The notes under the pieces were generated by a model that worked only from the letters and a program-made list of their open reading frames with translations, did no database searches and had not been told where the DNA came from. Positions 9,837-18,571 of a DNA stretch of 64,000 nt are shown one piece after another. The position numbers were made by a program, and so were the translations under genes. Each line of letters begins with the position of its first letter. The stretch's first letter is position 1. The DNA is from Anaerostipes sp. MSJ-23 (GTDB lineage Bacteria; Bacillota; Clostridia; Lachnospirales; Lachnospiraceae): the NCBI RefSeq assembly GCF_018918155.1, contig NZ_JAHLPY010000003.1:62001-126000 (forward strand). Direction: 5' to 3'.

Positions 9837-11409
9837 AATTTTTTCTCCTTTTATTGATGCTGATTGTAAAGGAAGTTCCAGCTTCCGGTTCAGACACGAT
9901 ATCTAAAAATCCTTCATGTTTTTTCATAATTTCTTGGATCAGTCGTAGGCCGATACCATGTCCTTCTCCTTTGGTTGTGTATTGTCCTTCATAAATTCGC
10001 TCAATTTGCTGCTCTGTCATACCATGTCCGGTGTCATCGGTCGTGATGGTCAGTCCATGTTCATTAGAGGTGATGAATAGTTCCACCTGGCGAATTCCTG
10101 GCATATTTTTTGTTGCATCAAAAGCATTTTCAATCAAATTTCCAACAATTGTGACGAGCTCTTTTGTCGATAGATATGGATTATGTTCTTCGAGGGAGCT
10201 GTCTTTTCTTAGTGTAAAATCAATATCTAATTCTTTTGCCCGATTTCGCTTTCCAAGAATTAGGGCAGCAATGGTTCGATTTCTAATTTGACGAACAATC
10301 GTCTGATAACCACTTTCAATATCTGTTGAAACATCACTAATAAATTCAATCGCTTCATCGATGGATCCAATTTGGAGCAGTCCAGAAATCACATGTAATT
10401 TGTTCATATATTCATGTGTATTTGCTCTCAAAGCATCAATCACATGATTTGTTCCAGTTAACTGTTGAGCGAGGGAAGTAATTTCTGTCCGATCACGCAT
10501 GATCAAAAGGACAGCTTCTGGTTTTCCGGGCTCTGGTAAAGGAATTAGATTAACAAGGAGTGATGCTCCGCTAATTTCCAATATTCGTCCAAATAGAGAC
10601 TTTCCGGTGTGAAATCCTTCTTCAATCAGAGCCGTAAGAGCTGTGTTGGAAAAAAATGATTTTGCATCTTCCATTGTTTCAGAAGTTTTATTTTGATAAA
10701 GAAGCTGCTGGTTTTTATCAACGGCTAAAATCAATTCATCAAGATTATCAAGAATCTCTTCTCTTTGTAAATACATATCTGCAAAAGTTCCAGGTTCAAA
10801 TCCGAGTAGTGATTTTCTTATATTTCTTGCGATAATGTAAGCAATTACTACGCCAACACAAAAAATTAGAAGAAAAATCAATAGAAAACCGGTGATAAGT
10901 TGCCTTTTTTGTTGATGAATTGTGGATAAAGAAGCACTGACCATTAAAAATCCGATGATATTGCCTTTTTTATTTTGAATTGCATGAAAGGCACGTTTTT
11001 GTACGTCTTCATTTCCCTGTCGTATTGTAATATAAGGTTTTGCTCCGGTTAAAATTTTTTCATAGTCTCCACCAGTAAATTTTTTTCCAATATAAAAGTG
11101 GTTTTGATGATAAAGACGGATACCGTTGGTATTTGAAATAACAAGATAATTGATATCTTTGGTCGTTCCAGAAAAAATGATATCAAGTCGTTTGATCAGC
11201 GAAGAATCAAAGGTCCCTTTGGACAATCCATCGATAATTTCTGGATCACTGGATAGGATGGATGCAGTATGTGAAATATTTGATTCCAGGTTTTTATTAA
11301 GGGTTTTTAATTCTATTGGAAAAATAAAAAGACCAGTAAGAATCATAACAATTAGTACGATCAAAGTATAGGATAAAGTAAGTTTTTGTAAAATAGACAG
11401 TTTTTTCAT
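9829..11409 (-). CDS. CitA/DcuS/MaeK-type sensor histidine kinase
   Basis: A 526-residue membrane kinase. TM1 is at about 12-31, an extracytoplasmic PAS-like (sCache/CitAP) sensor at 35-165, TM2 at about 171-194, a cytoplasmic PAS at 215-310, then the phospho-acceptor His332 in NTHEYMNKLHVISGLLQ and an HATPase domain with NLIENAFDA and GHGIGLRLI. This order is the citrate/C4-dicarboxylate/malate sensor family. The start at 11409 is set by AAGGAGGC directly upstream; an upstream in-frame extension to 11478 lacks an RBS and would contain the promoter. Ligand is inferred to be malate from the divergent genes; citrate is the alternative. Confidence 0.92.
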   Translation of the reverse strand: MKKLSILQKLTLSYTLIVLIVMILTGLFIFPIELKTLNKNLESNISHTASILSSDPEIIDGLSKGTFDSSLIKRLDIIFSGTTKDINYLVISNTNGIRLYHQNHFYIGKKFTGGDYEKILTGAKPYITIRQGNEDVQKRAFHAIQNKKGNIIGFLMVSASLSTIHQQKRQLITGFLLIFLLIFCVGVVIAYIIARNIRKSLLGFEPGTFADMYLQREEILDNLDELILAVDKNQQLLYQNKTSETMEDAKSFFSNTALTALIEEGFHTGKSLFGRILEISGASLLVNLIPLPEPGKPEAVLLIMRDRTEITSLAQQLTGTNHVIDALRANTHEYMNKLHVISGLLQIGSIDEAIEFISDVSTDIESGYQTIVRQIRNRTIAALILGKRNRAKELDIDFTLRKDSSLEEHNPYLSTKELVTIVGNLIENAFDATKNMPGIRQVELFITSNEHGLTITTDDTGHGMTEQQIERIYEGQYTTKGEGHGIGLRLIQEIMKKHEGFLDIVSEPEAGTSFTISINKRRKNYD

Positions 11410-11433
11410 GTAAGCCTCCTTTCGTTTAATTTT

Positions 11434-11462
11434 ATTATAAAAGAAAAAAATAGTGGTTTCCA
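11434..11462 (-). promoter_or_regulatory. Promoter of the sensor kinase/regulator pair
   Basis: On the minus strand TGGAAA (11457-11462), a 17-bp spacer and TATAAT (11434-11439), about 25 bp before the kinase start. The AT-rich stretch from here to 11577 also has to hold the divergent promoter of the malic enzyme gene, for which I could not assign convincing hexamers, consistent with an activator-dependent promoter. Confidence 0.6.
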
Positions 11463-11577
11463 TTTTTTTTACTTTCAAAAGTCTTTCTATAGATTCTAAA
11501 ACTTTTCTTTTTTTGCAAATTTGATAAAGTGAAATCAGAAAGAAAAACGTAAGAAAAAATTGAAAGGAGATTAAACA

Positions 11578-12750
11578 ATGGATTACAATGCAATGGCTTT
11601 AAAAATGCATGAGGAAAACAAAGGAAAGGTTGGAATTATCTCAAAGGTAAAAGTAAAGACAAGAGATGATTTAAGTACAGCATATACACCTGGAGTTGCA
11701 GAACCATGCCGAAAGATTCGTGATAATAAAAAAGAAGTTTATCGTTATACAGCAAAGGGAAATCTTGTAGCAGTTGTTTCTGATGGAACAGCGGTTCTTG
11801 GCCTTGGAGATATTGGACCAGAAGCAGCGATGCCTGTTATGGAAGGGAAGGCAATTCTTTTTAAAGAGTTTGCTGGGATTGATGCATTTCCTATTTGTCT
11901 GGATACAAAAGATACAGAAGAAATTATTGAGACGGTAAAACGTATTGCGCCAGTGTTTGGAGGAATTAATCTGGAGGATATTTCAGCACCAAGATGTTTT
12001 GAAATTGAGAAACGATTAAAAGAAGAACTGGATATTCCGGTATTTCATGATGATCAACATGGAACGGCCATTGTTGTTTCTGCAGGACTTTTAAATGCCG
12101 TGAAATTTGTTGGAAAGAAAATGGAGGATGTCAAAATTGTTATCAATGGGGCTGGTTCTGCAGGAATTTCAATTTGTAAGCTGCTTTTAGAAATTGGTGT
12201 TGGTGATGTTGTTCTTGTAGACCGTCAGGGAGCGTTGGCACCGGGAGAAGAGTGGATGAATCCGGCACAAAAGGAAATGGCAGAAAAAACAAACAAAGAA
12301 CAAATTCATGGATCACTTGCGGAAGTAATGAAAGGAAAAGATATTTTTGTTGGATTGTCTGCACCTGGAATTGTAACAGCGGAAATGGTAAGCAACATGG
12401 CAGACGATGCCATTGTATTTGCAATGGCAAATCCAACACCGGAAATTATGCCAGACGAAGCAAAAAAGGGTGGAGCAAGAGTTGTTGCGACTGGGCGATC
12501 TGATTTTCCAAATCAGATCAATAATGTCCTTGTATTTCCAGGAATATTCCGTGGGGCGCTGGACGCGCAGGCAACAGATATTACAGAAGAAATGAAAATT
12601 GCAGCTGTCTATGCAATTGCAGATATTATTAGTAAAGAAGAATTAAAGGAAGAGTATATTATTCCAGGAGCTTTCGATGAACGTGTTGCAAAACATGTAG
12701 CACAAGCAGTTGCAAAAAAAGCAGTCGAACTTGGAGTTTCAAAATTGTAA
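11578..12750 (+). CDS. NAD(P)-dependent malic enzyme (oxaloacetate-decarboxylating)
   Basis: A 390-residue short malic enzyme that oxidatively decarboxylates L-malate to pyruvate and CO2. Visible signatures are STAYTPGVAEPC with the catalytic Tyr, YTAKGNLVAVVSDGTAVLGL with the catalytic Lys, the metal ligands in FHDDQHGTA, the Rossmann glycine motif INGAGSAG, and NNVLVFPGIFRGALD. The RBS AAAGGAGA lies before ATG 11578. The transporter gene starts 28 bp downstream. The CitM oxaloacetate decarboxylases of citrate operons are close relatives, so citrate fermentation cannot be excluded, but no citrate lyase genes are nearby. Confidence 0.93.
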   Translation: MDYNAMALKMHEENKGKVGIISKVKVKTRDDLSTAYTPGVAEPCRKIRDNKKEVYRYTAKGNLVAVVSDGTAVLGLGDIGPEAAMPVMEGKAILFKEFAGIDAFPICLDTKDTEEIIETVKRIAPVFGGINLEDISAPRCFEIEKRLKEELDIPVFHDDQHGTAIVVSAGLLNAVKFVGKKMEDVKIVINGAGSAGISICKLLLEIGVGDVVLVDRQGALAPGEEWMNPAQKEMAEKTNKEQIHGSLAEVMKGKDIFVGLSAPGIVTAEMVSNMADDAIVFAMANPTPEIMPDEAKKGGARVVATGRSDFPNQINNVLVFPGIFRGALDAQATDITEEMKIAAVYAIADIISKEELKEEYIIPGAFDERVAKHVAQAVAKKAVELGVSKL

Positions 12751-12777
12751 AAAATTTTTAGAAGGGAGATAAGGAGC

Positions 12778-14103
12778 ATGGAAAAGGTTTTAAAAAGCGT
12801 ACAGGCAGCGGGCCTGCCTGGAATGAGAATAGAAAAATTAAAAGAAATAAAAATTATGGGAATGTCTTTGCCGATGTATCTACTTGCAGCAGTTGTTATT
12901 TTATATGCTGCAATGACAGGAATTCTTCCAGAAAACATGGTAGGAGCGCTGGCTGTTATGATGATTCTTGGAAGTGCTCTTAATCTGATGGGAAACAAAA
13001 TTCCTATGATTCGATCCTACTTAGGCGGTGGGGCTGTGTTTTGTATTTTTGCATCTTCTGCACTGGCAACATTTGGAATCCTCCCCAAAGCTGTTGTAGA
13101 AAACTGTAAGGATTTTATGAATAATGTTGGATTTCTTGATTTTTATATTGCAGCCCTGATCACAGGGAGTATTCTTGGAATGGACCGTGATCTTTTAAAA
13201 AAGGCAGCCGTAAGATTTCTTCCAATCTCATTTTTGTCAATGACATGTGCTGTCTTGATGGCAGGTGTGATGGGAATTATTACCGGACGTGGATTTGGAG
13301 AAACCATTCTTTACATCGCACTTCCAATGATGAGTGGAGGCATGGGGGCTGGAGTAATTCCACTTTCTGGTATTTATGCAGGAGCAACTGGTGCAGATAG
13401 TGCACAGATCATTTCCCAAATGATTCCAGCCTCTGCTGTTGGAAATGTATTAGCCATCATTTGTGCGGCCTTAATTGCAAAACTTGGAACAGCCATTCCA
13501 TCCATTAATGGAAACGGACAGTTGATGCCAACAAAAAATGATGGAAAGAAAACAGAGAAAAAAGAACTTGATTTTACAACGATGGGAATGGGATTATTAT
13601 TTGCTATGATGTTTTTTACAATTGGAACATTGATCAGCAAAATTTTTCCAAGTGTCCATGCATATGCTTTTATGATTATTGTAGTAGTCATCTGCAAAGT
13701 TGCGGGAATTGTACCAAAAAAATATGAAGAAGCCGCTGTGCAGTGGAGTCAGTTTGTAATGAAAAATTTTACAAGTGCATTGCTTGCTGGAATTGGAATT
13801 GCCCTTCTTGATCTCAAGGTTTTAGGTGCAGCACTAACACCACAGTTTATTCTTATTACAGTCGTTATTATTCTTACCGTAGCTGTCTGTGCCGGTCTGT
13901 TTGGAAAATTTGTTGGATTTTACCCAGTTGAAGCATCGATCACAGCTGGTTTATGCACAAACAGTATGGGAGGAACCGGAAACATCGCTGTCCTCTCGGC
14001 ATCCGACCGCATGGGGTTAATCCCATTTGCACAAATGGCAACAAGACTTGGAGGAGCCATCGTCCTTATCTCAGCCAGCTTCTTAATTGGTATCTTAGGA
14101 TAA
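12778..14103 (+). CDS. 2-hydroxycarboxylate transporter family symporter (malate/citrate)
   Basis: A 441-residue, strongly hydrophobic carrier. Both family re-entrant-loop motifs are present: GGMGAG in the first half (ALPMMSGGMGAGVIPLSGIY) and GGTGN in the second (CTNSMGGTGNIAVLSA), as in CitS, CitP, MleP and MaeP. The N-terminal ~30 residues are cytoplasmic and about 11 membrane segments follow. It would import malate or citrate with Na+ or H+, or exchange it for lactate. It lies 28 bp behind the malic enzyme gene with RBS AAGGAG, so transporter and enzyme form one unit controlled by the divergent two-component system. Confidence 0.93.
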   Translation: MEKVLKSVQAAGLPGMRIEKLKEIKIMGMSLPMYLLAAVVILYAAMTGILPENMVGALAVMMILGSALNLMGNKIPMIRSYLGGGAVFCIFASSALATFGILPKAVVENCKDFMNNVGFLDFYIAALITGSILGMDRDLLKKAAVRFLPISFLSMTCAVLMAGVMGIITGRGFGETILYIALPMMSGGMGAGVIPLSGIYAGATGADSAQIISQMIPASAVGNVLAIICAALIAKLGTAIPSINGNGQLMPTKNDGKKTEKKELDFTTMGMGLLFAMMFFTIGTLISKIFPSVHAYAFMIIVVVICKVAGIVPKKYEEAAVQWSQFVMKNFTSALLAGIGIALLDLKVLGAALTPQFILITVVIILTVAVCAGLFGKFVGFYPVEASITAGLCTNSMGGTGNIAVLSASDRMGLIPFAQMATRLGGAIVLISASFLIGILG

Positions 14104-14136
14104 TATGCTAGAAATAATTAAAATATAACTATAAGA

Positions 14137-14258
14137 AATTGCCCCAAGAGAACCATAAGAACACGCTGGTACTTGATAAGCGAGGTGGAGAAACCACCAC
14201 GCAAATTGCGTAACCATTGCGTGAGAATCTGAGCGAAAGCGAGTTCTCAAGGGCAATT
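14137..14258 (+). repeat. 122-bp structured repeat, copy 1
   Basis: Direct repeat with copy 2 at 14352, differing at only about five positions. The ends are inverted: AATTGCCC (14137-14144) with GGGCAATT (14251-14258), followed inward by GAGAAC (14148-14153) with GTTCTC (14243-14248). Inside are GCG-A-GGTGG AGAAA CCACC-A-CGC (14180-14202) and a GCGAAAGC tetraloop hairpin near 14231. GAGAA at 14223-14227 can also pair with TTCTC at 14244-14248, so two alternative folds compete. It lies between convergent genes and has no open frame. It could be an RNA gene, a REP-like or MITE-like element; I could not assign a family. Confidence 0.8.
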
Positions 14259-14351
14259 CCTATTGAACCGAAAGTAAAAGAGAATAAGATTTAAAACATC
14301 GGATTTGATACATGCATTGTGATCGGAATAATCGATGAAAAGATATAAAAA

Positions 14352-14473
14352 AATTGCCCCAAGAGAACCATAGGAACACGCTGGTACTTGATAAGCGAGG
14401 TGGAGAAACCACCACGCGAATTTAGTAACCATTGCGTGAGAATCTGAGCGAAAGCGAGTTCTCAAGGGCAACT
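14352..14473 (+). repeat. 122-bp structured repeat, copy 2
   Basis: Same length and fold as copy 1. The outer stem ends AATTGCCC (14352-14359) / GGGCAA (14466-14471) and runs straight into six T on the plus strand; on the minus strand the other end runs into seven T. This copy could therefore terminate both the transporter gene and the convergent NSS symporter gene. Loop sequences outside the stems carry most of the differences from copy 1 (for example GCAAATTGCG against GCGAATTTAG). The 93 bp between the copies show nothing recognisable. Confidence 0.8.
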
Positions 14474-14482
14474 TTTTTATAT

Positions 14483-15838
14483 TTATACTGTAATAATTCC
14501 CATTCCTTCTAGGATGGAGAAGATCAGAATCGCTATGATGCAGATCGGAGCGATATATTTGATCATCACAAGGAATAAAGGTTTTCTTTTGAATTTTCCG
14601 GAACTTTCTACTTCATTGATAATAGCTTCCGGTTTAATTACATAAGCGACAAAAATGCAGGTTAAAAATGCAGCAATCGGCATTAAAACACTATTACTAA
14701 TAAAATCAAAGAAATCAAGAAAATCAAATCCAAGAATCTTGATTCCGTTCCAAACTCCGAATCCGAGAGAAGATGGAACAGCCATCAGTAAGGCAATAAT
14801 AAACATGGTAATACATGCAGTAGATCTCTTCATCTGAAATTTATCCATTAATACAGCAACCAGAGTTTCCAGTAAGGAAATAGAAGAAGTCAAGGCTGCA
14901 AGCAATACCAACACAAAAAATACCATAGCAATTCCATTGCTAAAAGACATACTGTCAAATACTTTTGGCAGCATTACAAACATTAAGGATGGTCCTTTTG
15001 CCAGCATGGAAGAGTCTCCATTGGAGAATACAAATACAGCAGGTACGATCATCAGTCCTGCAAGGAAAGCAACACCTGTATCAAAACATTCTACTTGTGT
15101 TACTGATTGTTCCAAGTCTGATTTCCTTGGCATATAAGATCCAAAGGTAATCATAATTCCCATGGCAAGTGACATCGAATAAAAAAGCTGTCCAAGTGCA
15201 GCAAGGAATGTTTTTGGACTTAAATCGCTAAGATTCGGTTTTAAGTAATAAACAACACCAGCCATGGCACCAGGTCTTGTAATACAAAAAACGGAAACCC
15301 CGATTAAAAGGATGATCAGTACCGGCATAAGGATTGTGCTGACACGTTCGATTCCGCCTTTTACACCACCGGCTACAACAACGGTTGTAATTACAAGGAA
15401 GACAAGAAGACAGATCATAGGTTCCGTTGTTTTTCCAATAAATTCAGTAAAGAATGTATCAGAAGTTGCTTCGTGAATTCTTCCTTGAAGAGAAATTAGC
15501 GCATATTTTGTAACCCATCCACCAATGACACAATAATATGGGAAAATAATAAATGGAATAATACTCGTTAAGTAACCGATAAATGTATATTTTTTGCGAA
15601 AATGCCCGAATGCATTGATCGCACTTGTACCTGCTTTTCTTCCAAGAGCAACTTCAGTGATCATCAAAGTAAAACCGAAGGTTAAAGTAAGAATCAGGTA
15701 GATTAGGAGGAAAGTTCCTCCGCCATATTTTGCCGCTAGATATGGAAATCTCCAAATATTTCCAAGACCTACGGCGGACCCAGCCGTTGCGAGAACAAAT
15801 CCCAGACGGCTTGAAAATCCATTTCTTTCATTTGACAT
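14483..15838 (-). CDS. Sodium-dependent neurotransmitter-symporter family (NSS/SNF) transporter
   Basis: A 451-residue, multi-spanning Na+-coupled amino-acid transporter of the LeuT/MhsT/TnaT type. The TM1 signature RLGFVLATAGSAVGLGNIWR (Na+ and substrate site) is intact, and the unwound TM6 region FYSMSLAMGIMITFGSYM is recognisable. Start at 15838 (MSNERNGF) is chosen because AAAGAGG lies 9 bp upstream; an in-frame ATG at 15862 lacks one. It is transcribed in the same direction as thiC with 98 bp between. The amino acid carried cannot be told from the sequence. Confidence 0.93.
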   Translation of the reverse strand: MSNERNGFSSRLGFVLATAGSAVGLGNIWRFPYLAAKYGGGTFLLIYLILTLTFGFTLMITEVALGRKAGTSAINAFGHFRKKYTFIGYLTSIIPFIIFPYYCVIGGWVTKYALISLQGRIHEATSDTFFTEFIGKTTEPMICLLVFLVITTVVVAGGVKGGIERVSTILMPVLIILLIGVSVFCITRPGAMAGVVYYLKPNLSDLSPKTFLAALGQLFYSMSLAMGIMITFGSYMPRKSDLEQSVTQVECFDTGVAFLAGLMIVPAVFVFSNGDSSMLAKGPSLMFVMLPKVFDSMSFSNGIAMVFFVLVLLAALTSSISLLETLVAVLMDKFQMKRSTACITMFIIALLMAVPSSLGFGVWNGIKILGFDFLDFFDFISNSVLMPIAAFLTCIFVAYVIKPEAIINEVESSGKFKRKPLFLVMIKYIAPICIIAILIFSILEGMGIITV

Positions 15839-15935
15839 AAGTTTGATACCTCTTTCATACATATATTTTTAAGGAATACAAAAATCATATGCTTTGGATC
15901 CGCCGGAGTTCTTAGATTCCATCATGCATTATATT

Positions 15936-17237
15936 TTAGATGACGTCTACATCTTCACCGGCCAGAACGGCATTCATATTTCGTACAGAGCACATCTTTC
16001 CGCACATAGTGCAGGTATCCTCTCTCTCAGGAGTTGACTCTTCACGATATCTTCTTGCCTTTTCAGGATCAAGAGCAAGTTCGAACTGTTTTTCCCAATC
16101 AAGTTTCTGTCTTGCAGCAGCCATCTGATTATCCCAATCCATAGCGCCTTTAACACCTTTTGCGATATCGGCTGCATGTGCTGCAATTTTGGAAGCCATA
16201 ATTCCTTCTTTTACATCATCAAGGTTTGGAAGACGTAAATGTTCTGCTGGTGTTACATAGCATAAGAAGCTGGCACCAGAAGCAGCAGCGATTGCGCCAC
16301 CGATGGCAGAAGTAATATGATCATATCCAGGTGCGATATCTGTAACAAGAGGTCCAAGGACATAGAAAGGTGCACCATGGCAAATGGTCTGCTGAATTTT
16401 CATGTTTGCCTGGATTTGATCCATTGGCATATGACCTGGACCTTCGATCATAACCTGTACATCTTTTTTCCATGCACGTGCAGTTAATTCTCCTAATGTA
16501 ACAAGCTCTTCGATCTGAGAAACATCACTGGCATCTGCAAGACATCCAGGACGACATGCATCACCAAGGCTTAAAGTTACATCATATTCATTACAAATAT
16601 CTAGGATTTCATCATAATATTCGAAGAATGGATTTTCATTTCCTGTTGCTTCCATCCATGCAAAGATTAAAGATCCTCCACGAGAAACGATATTCATTTT
16701 ACGTTTCATAGCTTTGAAACGATCAGCAGTGTTGCGGTTGATACCACAGTGGATGGTCATAAAGTCTACACCATCTTCTGCATGCATTTTAAATACGTCG
16801 ATCCATTCACGGGATGTGATTTCTTTTAGTGGTTTGTTATAATAAACAATGGCATCATAAATTGGCACAGTACCAAGGATTGCTGGACATTCATCTACCA
16901 GTTTTTTACGAAATACATGAGTATGTCCAAAAGAAGATAAATCCATGATAGCTTCTGCGCCCATATCAACAGCCTGATGTACTTTTTCCATCTCAACGTC
17001 CAGATTCAGGCAATCTCTAGATGTACCAAGATTGACATTGATCTTTGTCTTTAAAGAGTTCCCGATACCAAAAGGTTTTAAACATTTGTGGTTTTTATTT
17101 GCTGGGATAACAATTGTTCCTGCAGCAACTTCCTTTAAGATATCTTGTACGTCAAGTCCTTCATAGGCAGCGACCGCTTCCATTTCTTTTGTTACAATTC
17201 CCTGTCTTGCAGCGTTCATCTGTGTTGTGTATTTCAT
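15936..17237 (-). CDS. thiC: Phosphomethylpyrimidine synthase
   Basis: A 433-residue radical-SAM enzyme that rearranges aminoimidazole ribotide to the HMP-phosphate moiety of thiamine. Family landmarks are [18 protein letters not shown] in part, [40 protein letters not shown] and the C-terminal cluster-binding cysteines in [10 protein letters not shown]. The cysteines as written are spaced C-x2-C-x3-C, one residue tighter than the C-x2-C-x4-C of E. coli ThiC. It is the short form lacking the long N-terminal domain of proteobacterial ThiC. A TPP riboswitch and terminator lie in its leader. No other thiamine genes are adjacent. Confidence 0.96.
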   Translation of the reverse strand: MKYTTQMNAARQGIVTKEMEAVAAYEGLDVQDILKEVAAGTIVIPANKNHKCLKPFGIGNSLKTKINVNLGTSRDCLNLDVEMEKVHQAVDMGAEAIMDLSSFGHTHVFRKKLVDECPAILGTVPIYDAIVYYNKPLKEITSREWIDVFKMHAEDGVDFMTIHCGINRNTADRFKAMKRKMNIVSRGGSLIFAWMEATGNENPFFEYYDEILDICNEYDVTLSLGDACRPGCLADASDVSQIEELVTLGELTARAWKKDVQVMIEGPGHMPMDQIQANMKIQQTICHGAPFYVLGPLVTDIAPGYDHITSAIGGAIAAASGASFLCYVTPAEHLRLPNLDDVKEGIMASKIAAHAADIAKGVKGAMDWDNQMAAARQKLDWEKQFELALDPEKARRYREESTPEREDTCTMCGKMCSVRNMNAVLAGEDVDVI

Positions 17238-17301
17238 TACGAAACCTCCAATTCATAGTTTGGGAGACTCTTTGTTTTGATATTCCGATATTTTGTTGAG
17301 A

Positions 17302-17331
17302 TAAAAAAAGACAAACCGAAAAAACGATTTG
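17302..17331 (-). terminator. TPP-riboswitch-controlled terminator in thiC leader
   Basis: On the minus strand CAAATCG, a T6 loop, CGGTTTG and then TC-T7. Directly upstream is GCGGCAT (plus 17332-17338), perfectly complementary to ATGCCGC in the aptamer, so the free aptamer strand could act in an alternative fold that affects this hairpin. Confidence 0.8.
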
Positions 17332-17359
17332 ATGCCGCTTTACAGTTCATCTTGTATTC

Positions 17360-17470
17360 ATAGCATCCAAATCCCTACGGCGGCATTATCCGCATCAGGT
17401 CGATGGTCGAAGTCTCAAAAAACTTCCTCTCAGCCAAGGCAACGGTGTACCTTTGTTAAGCTCCCATTTT
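17360..17470 (-). promoter_or_regulatory. TPP riboswitch (THI element) upstream of thiC
   Basis: Minus-strand reading shows the conserved aptamer blocks in order: GGCTGAGAGG, then GACCTGATGCGGATAAT, then GCCGCCGTAGGGA. The GCGG/CCGC arms close the P4-type helix around the conserved ATAAT. It ends about 120 bp before thiC and is followed by a terminator, so TPP binding should switch transcription off. Outer boundaries are approximate because I could not resolve helix P1. Confidence 0.93.
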
Positions 17471-17482
17471 AGTTACGACAAT

Positions 17483-17511
17483 ATTGTACCATTGAAGAGT
17501 GATGATAGCAA
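17483..17511 (-). promoter_or_regulatory. thiC promoter
   Basis: On the minus strand TTGCTA, a 17-bp spacer and an extended -10 (TGG-TACAAT). Transcription would start just ahead of the TPP aptamer. Confidence 0.7.
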
Positions 17512-17564
17512 TAAAAAAAGATGATATTTTCTTGCTCAATTTGTATCTTTCAATGGTAGAAACG

Positions 17565-17573
17565 TGCTATAAT
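17565..17573 (+). promoter_or_regulatory. Extended -10 promoter of the patatin gene
   Basis: TG-C-TATAAT with no clear -35 at the right distance, 66 bp before the ATG. It fires away from the thiC promoter. Confidence 0.6.
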
Positions 17574-17638
17574 ATCCAGGAAAGGCATAACTTGCAGGGT
17601 CAGGCTTGCGAAGTTAGGTGCAGATTGGAGGATCAATT

Positions 17639-18472
17639 ATGCCTGGAATTATTTTGGAAGGCGGTACATTCCGCCCAATTTTTAGCGCTGGAGTTATGGA
17701 TGCGCTGCTGGATGAAGATATTATGTTTCCATATATGATTGGAGTATCAGCAGGAATCTGCGATGGATTTTCCTATATTTCTAAACAAAAAAAGAGAAAT
17801 CTTCAGATTTTAATCAATCATAGAAATGACACGAGATATATTGGAAAAGGAAATTTGTTAAAACAAAAAAGTCCATTTGGGCTTGATTTTATTTATGATA
17901 CGATTCCTAATAAACTGTATCCATTCGATTGGAAAACATTTCATGAATATAAAGGAAGAATTCGGGTTGGAGTGACCAATGCCCGGACTGGACAAGTAGA
18001 ATATAAAGATGGAAGCAAGCTGGATAAAAAATGTATGATGCTTAGGGCAACCTGTGCAATTCCACTTGTATTTCCAGCGATTAAATTAGATGGACAGCCA
18101 TATTTTGATGGTGGTCTGGCAGATCCGATTCCGATACGAAAGGCAATTCGGGATGGTAACGAAAAGAATTTGATTGTATTAACAAGACCAAAGGGATATA
18201 AAAAGACATTAAGTAAGAGTCATAAATTGGCATCATTTGTGTTAAAGAAAAAATATCCACATTTACCAGAACTTTTGATGAATCGACATATAAGATATAA
18301 TCAGACGGTTCGGTTTTGTGAAAAATTGGAAAAAGAAGGCAAAGCTGTTATTTTAAGACCAAGTCACTCGATTGAAAGTTTGGAAAAAGATATCGATGTT
18401 TTAAGACAAACTTATGATATGGGATATCAGATGACAAAAGAGAATATAAATAGAATAAAGGAATTATTTTAA
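17639..18472 (+). CDS. Patatin-like phospholipase
   Basis: A 277-residue serine acyl-hydrolase of the YjjU/patatin group. The oxyanion segment LEGGTFRPIFSAGV (6-19), nucleophile Ser37 in IGVSAGI, and catalytic Asp157 in YFDGGLADPIPI form the Ser-Asp dyad. There is no signal peptide, so it probably acts on phospholipid or acyl esters at the inner face of the membrane. The start at 17639 has TTGGAGGA upstream; an ATG at 17618 lacks an RBS. It stands alone between the divergent thiC leader and the next promoter. Confidence 0.92.
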   Translation: MPGIILEGGTFRPIFSAGVMDALLDEDIMFPYMIGVSAGICDGFSYISKQKKRNLQILINHRNDTRYIGKGNLLKQKSPFGLDFIYDTIPNKLYPFDWKTFHEYKGRIRVGVTNARTGQVEYKDGSKLDKKCMMLRATCAIPLVFPAIKLDGQPYFDGGLADPIPIRKAIRDGNEKNLIVLTRPKGYKKTLSKSHKLASFVLKKKYPHLPELLMNRHIRYNQTVRFCEKLEKEGKAVILRPSHSIESLEKDIDVLRQTYDMGYQMTKENINRIKELF

Positions 18473-18571
18473 AAGATAATTCTTCAAAAACTTCACACTG
18501 GACGGAATACGTCCAATAAGATATACTTTATATAAATAAGAAAACGCTACATCAGGCGAAGGAGGCATAAT

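Noticed and set aside
14137-14473. CRISPR array
   Set aside because: Only two long copies with diverged positions and a 93-bp gap; no short regular spacers or cas genes.
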